From Eubacteriales bacterium (lineage in GTDB: Bacteria; Bacillota; Clostridia; Lachnospirales; Lachnospiraceae), in contig JAUNJF010000016.1 of the NCBI GenBank assembly GCA_030533405.1, positions 1 through 64,000 of the forward strand: DNA of 64,000 nucleotides, given 5' to 3'. The notes under the pieces are model-generated. The model was not told the origin of the DNA. It worked only from the letters and a program-made list of their open reading frames with translations, and did no database searches. The position numbers and the translations under genes were made by a program. Positions 61,122-64,000 of this stretch are shown in pieces. The first letter of the stretch is position 1. Each line of letters starts with the position of its first letter.

Positions 61122-61163
61122 AAAGACTGTCGCAAGGTAACACGATTGTGCGACAGTCTTTTC
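61122..61163 (+). terminator. Terminator of gltX
   Basis: A 13-bp stem AAAGACTGTCGCA / TGCGACAGTCTTT (61122-61134 with 61149-61161), with Ts in the 3' arm and after it. The 413-base gltX-helicase gap contains this terminator and the palindromic element, with no gene. Confidence 0.85.
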
Positions 61164-61230
61164 TACTTTCGAGGACAGGATGTGTTTGATATTTGAAAAG
61201 TTTTTGTCCACGTAAATTTAGTTTTTACAA

Positions 61231-61457
61231 TTTGAAATTAGGTGATTGCGAAACTCTCAACTATGTAAATTATAGTTGTACAATATAAACAACTATCTAA
61301 GTTGGGATGTTTACGAATGTCAGTACTTAGGTAGCGTATTTTGCTACCTTATGTACTGTTACATTCGTAATTAAGTGCAAACGACCCAACTTGGATTTGT
61401 TTATATTGTACAACTTTCAACCACTTAAATTGAGTTTCGCAATTGTCTAATTTGAAA
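61231..61457 (+). repeat. Palindromic repeat element, copy 2
   Basis: An imperfect palindrome of about 227 bp. Outer arms have 12 perfect pairs (ATTGCGAAACTC 61245-61256 with 61432-61443) and weaker pairing out to TTTGAAA-like ends. Next comes an 18-bp perfect helix (61275-61292 with 61397-61414), then CTAAGTTGGG / CCCAACTTGG, a 10-bp inner stem (61311-61320 with 61361-61370), CAGTAC / GTACTG and the apical GGTAGC / GCTACC. On the 3' side of the inner hairpin GT-GCAA-AC (61375-61382) forms a GNRA-like loop. Together these suggest a three-way-junction RNA sense on the plus strand. It matches the reverse complement of 16759-16972. No coding capacity. Confidence 0.85.
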
Positions 61458-61476
61458 TGAAAATAAGGAGAACAGA

Positions 61477-63330
61477 ATGCCGAAATTTAATAAAGGTCAG
61501 GAAATGGCTATTTCGCATGTGAATGGACCAATGATAGCATTGGCAGGACCAGGTTCCGGAAAAACGACTGCTATGGTGCATCGAATTAAAAATTTAATAG
61601 AAAAGGCAGGCGTGGATCCATCCCGCATTTTGGTAATTACCTTTACGAGAGCAAGTGCAAAAGAGATGGAAGAGCGATTTTTACATTTGATGAAGGGAAA
61701 AAAATATGCCTGTACATTTGGAACATTTCATTCTGTGTTTTTTTACATATTAAAAGTTGCGTACGGTTATACTTCTTCCAATATCTTATTAGAAGAAGAA
61801 AAATACCAGTTGATTCGGGAACTAATACGCAAGCGAAAGATTGAATGTGAAGATGAGGAAGAACTGATTCAGGAAATCATATCTTCGATGGGAATGATGA
61901 AGGGGGATATGATTCCGCTAGAACATTTTTATCCACAATGTTTGGGAGATGAGGTTTTTAGAAGCTTGTACAGAGAATATGAGGAAATTGTTACATCAAG
62001 GGGGAAGTTAGATTTTGATGATATGATGGTGTATTGTTATGAATTGCTAAAAGAAAGACCAGATATTTTAAAAGGACTTCAAATGCGATATACCCATATT
62101 TTGGTGGATGAGTTTCAGGATATTAATAAAATTCAGTATGAAATCACAAAAATGTTCGCAAAACCACAGGATAATCTCTTTATAGTGGGAGATGATGATC
62201 AAAGTATCTATGGGTTTCGGGGGGCAAGACCAGAAATTATGCTTCATTTTAAAGAGGATTATCCAGAGGCTGTGACTGCGTTATTGGATACCAATTATCG
62301 TTGTACAAGAAATATTACAGAAGGTGCGTTGAAGTTGATTGGTCATAATCAGATTCGTTATGAGAAGTCATTGGTGAGTGAGAAAGGCTATAGTGAACCA
62401 ATACAGATTCATCATATGAAAACTTTATGGGAAGAAAATCAACATGTAATTTCTCAAATTCAAAAATATAAAAAAGAAAATATTGCATTTGAAAATATGG
62501 CAGTGATTGTGCGAACGAATATCCAGGCACGCTCGATTGTAAATCGTTTGATGGAATATAATATACCATTTCAAATTCGTGATAAGGTGCCATGTGTGTA
62601 TGATCATTTTGCAGTGAAAAACATTTTGGATTATGTGAGACTTGCAATGGGAATTCGAGATCGTGATATATTTTTGAAAATTATAAATAAACCGAATCGA
62701 TATATATCAAGAGATGTATTTACGGAACCTGTTATGAGTTTTCAACTGTTACGTGAAAATTTGGAGGATAAAGAATGGGTGATAGAACGTGTGGAGCAGT
62801 TAGAGTATGAATTAAAAATTCTTGCGGGACTGAAACCATTTGCAGCGGTGCATTTTATTCGAAAAGCCATTGGATATGATGAATATTTAAAGGATTATGC
62901 GACATATCGCCATTTGAACGTGGAAGATTTGTACGGACCATTGGATGAATTACAGGAAATGGCAAAGCAATATAAGACATTTTCAGAGTGGTTTGATGGT
63001 ATGGAGGTGTATCGGGAGGAATTTGCAAAACATATGCAGGAAGCAAAAAAAGAAAGAACAGGTATTATGGTTACAACGATGCATAGTGCAAAAGGTTTAG
63101 AGTTTGATGTGGTATTTATTTTAGAAGCAAATGAGGGGATGGTACCTTATAAAAAAGCAGTAAAACCAGAGGAATTAGAGGAAGAAAGACGTATGTTTTA
63201 TGTTGCAATGACAAGAGCGAGAAATCATTTACATATTTATGAGGTGAACGAGTATTATAATAAACAGTTAGAGCCATCCAGGTTTCTTGAAGAAATTGTT
63301 GGAGTCGAGGATGATGTGTCAGGAGAGTAA
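61477..63330 (+). CDS. UvrD/PcrA-like ATP-dependent DNA helicase
   Basis: A 617-residue SF1A helicase. The Q motif is FNKGQEMAI, Walker A is GPGSGKT (24-30), followed by ITFTRASAKEM, FDDMMV, motif II VDEFQD (about 209-214), motif III VGDDDQSIYGFRGA, YRCTRNI, TMHSAKGLEFDVVF and motif VI YVAMTRAR. It unwinds DNA 3'-5' in repair or at stalled forks. It is about 100 residues shorter than PcrA, with a reduced C-terminus, so it is a UvrD-like paralogue rather than clear pcrA. It starts 20 bases after the palindromic element (AAGGAG present) and overlaps the convergent protease by 12 bases. Confidence 0.93.
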   Translation: MPKFNKGQEMAISHVNGPMIALAGPGSGKTTAMVHRIKNLIEKAGVDPSRILVITFTRASAKEMEERFLHLMKGKKYACTFGTFHSVFFYILKVAYGYTSSNILLEEEKYQLIRELIRKRKIECEDEEELIQEIISSMGMMKGDMIPLEHFYPQCLGDEVFRSLYREYEEIVTSRGKLDFDDMMVYCYELLKERPDILKGLQMRYTHILVDEFQDINKIQYEITKMFAKPQDNLFIVGDDDQSIYGFRGARPEIMLHFKEDYPEAVTALLDTNYRCTRNITEGALKLIGHNQIRYEKSLVSEKGYSEPIQIHHMKTLWEENQHVISQIQKYKKENIAFENMAVIVRTNIQARSIVNRLMEYNIPFQIRDKVPCVYDHFAVKNILDYVRLAMGIRDRDIFLKIINKPNRYISRDVFTEPVMSFQLLRENLEDKEWVIERVEQLEYELKILAGLKPFAAVHFIRKAIGYDEYLKDYATYRHLNVEDLYGPLDELQEMAKQYKTFSEWFDGMEVYREEFAKHMQEAKKERTGIMVTTMHSAKGLEFDVVFILEANEGMVPYKKAVKPEELEEERRMFYVAMTRARNHLHIYEVNEYYNKQLEPSRFLEEIVGVEDDVSGE

Positions 63331-64000
63331 GTCTTTGAGGGAGAGTAATCCTGCACCTTGCATATTAGTTGGCAAATAGGAAACAGGATGTGCAGATTCC
63401 ATTAAGCGTATTTTGATTTGATCATTTGTTAATTCGGGATGATGTTGTAATAGCAATGCACAGGCGCCACTAACAAATGGCGTTGCCATGGAGGTACCAC
63501 TTTTTAGGGTGTAACCATTATTGGGTTTCAGGCTTATGATTTGTGTGCCAGGAGCAATGAGTTCTGGTTTGGTAATGCGAGGGAGAAGAGGTCCTGCTGA
63601 GGAGTAATGGGTTCCGTCACTGGACCCTACAGTGATGACTTTACGACAACTTCCGGGTGCAGTGATAGAACCCGGACGAGGTCCGTTGTTTCCAGCAGAA
63701 CAGCATACGACAATGCCATGGTCCCACAATTGTTGTACCCAATAATTTAGCAGGGAATCGGTTGAGGTATCGTAAGAAGTGTTTCCCCCAATGGAGATAT
63801 TTGCAATTTGGATATGGTATTGTTCTTTGTGACGCAGTATCCATTTTACAGCATCAATAAAATGTTCTGTTTTGCCTCGCCCATATTGGTCAAGAATTTT
63901 AAGGGAAATAATATTGCATTCTGGTGCAATTCCGATTCTACGGGATGCGATGATTCCTGCAACATGCGTGCCGTGGGAAAATGCGTCTGTGCATTGCGAT
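63319..64000 (-). CDS. Subtilisin-like serine protease (S8), C-terminal part, cut by window edge
   Basis: Reading the minus strand from the right edge, one frame stays open to a stop at 63321-63319, about 226 residues. The catalytic His motif SHGTHVAGIIA lies at about 63958-63990. Downstream are the oxyanion Asn in CSAGNNGP, and the catalytic Ser in SGTSMATPFVSGA (near 63470). The Asp motif and any signal or propeptide are beyond the window. Family S8 enzymes are secreted or intracellular proteases. No transmembrane or wall anchor follows, so this short form could be an intracellular subtilisin. It overlaps the helicase tail by 12 bases. Confidence 0.92.
   Translation of the reverse strand, partial: SQCTDAFSHGTHVAGIIASRRIGIAPECNIISLKILDQYGRGKTEHFIDAVKWILRHKEQYHIQIANISIGGNTSYDTSTDSLLNYWVQQLWDHGIVVCCSAGNNGPRPGSITAPGSCRKVITVGSSDGTHYSSAGPLLPRITKPELIAPGTQIISLKPNNGYTLKSGTSMATPFVSGACALLLQHHPELTNDQIKIRLMESAHPVSYLPTNMQGAGLLSLKDLLS

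Noticed and set aside
63641-63844. Possible frameshift in the minus-strand protease
   Set aside because: A second open frame overlaps it, but direct translation of the protease frame stays open from the stop to the window edge and contains His, Asn and Ser motifs in order.

Overview
The window is AT-rich, densely coded and mostly plus-strand. It reads as a chromosomal segment of an anaerobic, spore-forming Firmicute, most likely a member of the Lachnospiraceae (Roseburia/Butyrivibrio/Lachnospira-like). Supporting signs are a CIRCE-controlled hrcA-grpE-dnaK-dnaJ operon, the IreB-RuvX-DUF1292-RNase J-YlbF block, a SigK-type sporulation sigma factor, a DUF5688 protein, a YqeG phosphatase, strong GGAGG ribosome sites and several TTG starts. 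No rRNA, tRNA, CRISPR array, prophage or transposase is visible.

Layout. 1-6059: end of a surface-polysaccharide locus (GNAT-type C-terminus, SAM methyltransferase, MptE/DUF115-like protein, Wzx-type flippase, RmlA, RmlB, and a small membrane zinc-ribbon protein). 6067-11109: heat-shock operon with sigma-A promoter, CIRCE operator and terminators. 11182-20058: housekeeping and RNA modification (PrmA, YfhO-like membrane protein, RsmE, cysteine desulfurase, ThiI, a minus-strand HPr-like protein without His15, MtaB). 20095-24470: a 1,438-residue secreted repeat protein. 24516-29962: IreB, RuvX, DUF1292, RNase J, YlbF, an MltG-like fragment, an O-methyltransferase and a U32 protein, meeting sigK tail to tail.

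30732-51589 is a type IV pilus locus of twelve genes: extension ATPase PilB, retraction ATPase PilT, platform PilC, major pilin, prepilin peptidase, a PilM-PilN fusion, a PilO-like protein, a 550-residue pseudopilin, a 974-residue PilX/GspK-like protein, two further pseudopilins and a 1,984-residue secreted protein. PilB/PilT power the fibre, PilC and PilMN/PilO form the inner platform, the peptidase matures the pilins, and the large exported proteins are candidates for a tip or adhesive complex.

51790-64000: YqeG phosphatase, an AroE-AroK fusion, HisC behind a structured leader, a DUF5688 protein, a TetR regulator with its own operator, a stand-alone receiver protein, RarA, a small membrane protein, a SEC-C protein, GltX, a UvrD-type helicase and the C-terminal part of a subtilisin-like protease cut by the right edge.

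The most unusual signal is a pair of about 215-bp palindromic elements (16759-16972 and 61231-61457) in opposite orientations. Their arms differ by matched, base-pair-preserving changes, while the apical hairpin is nearly invariant. This suggests a mobile structured element or an undescribed structured RNA.
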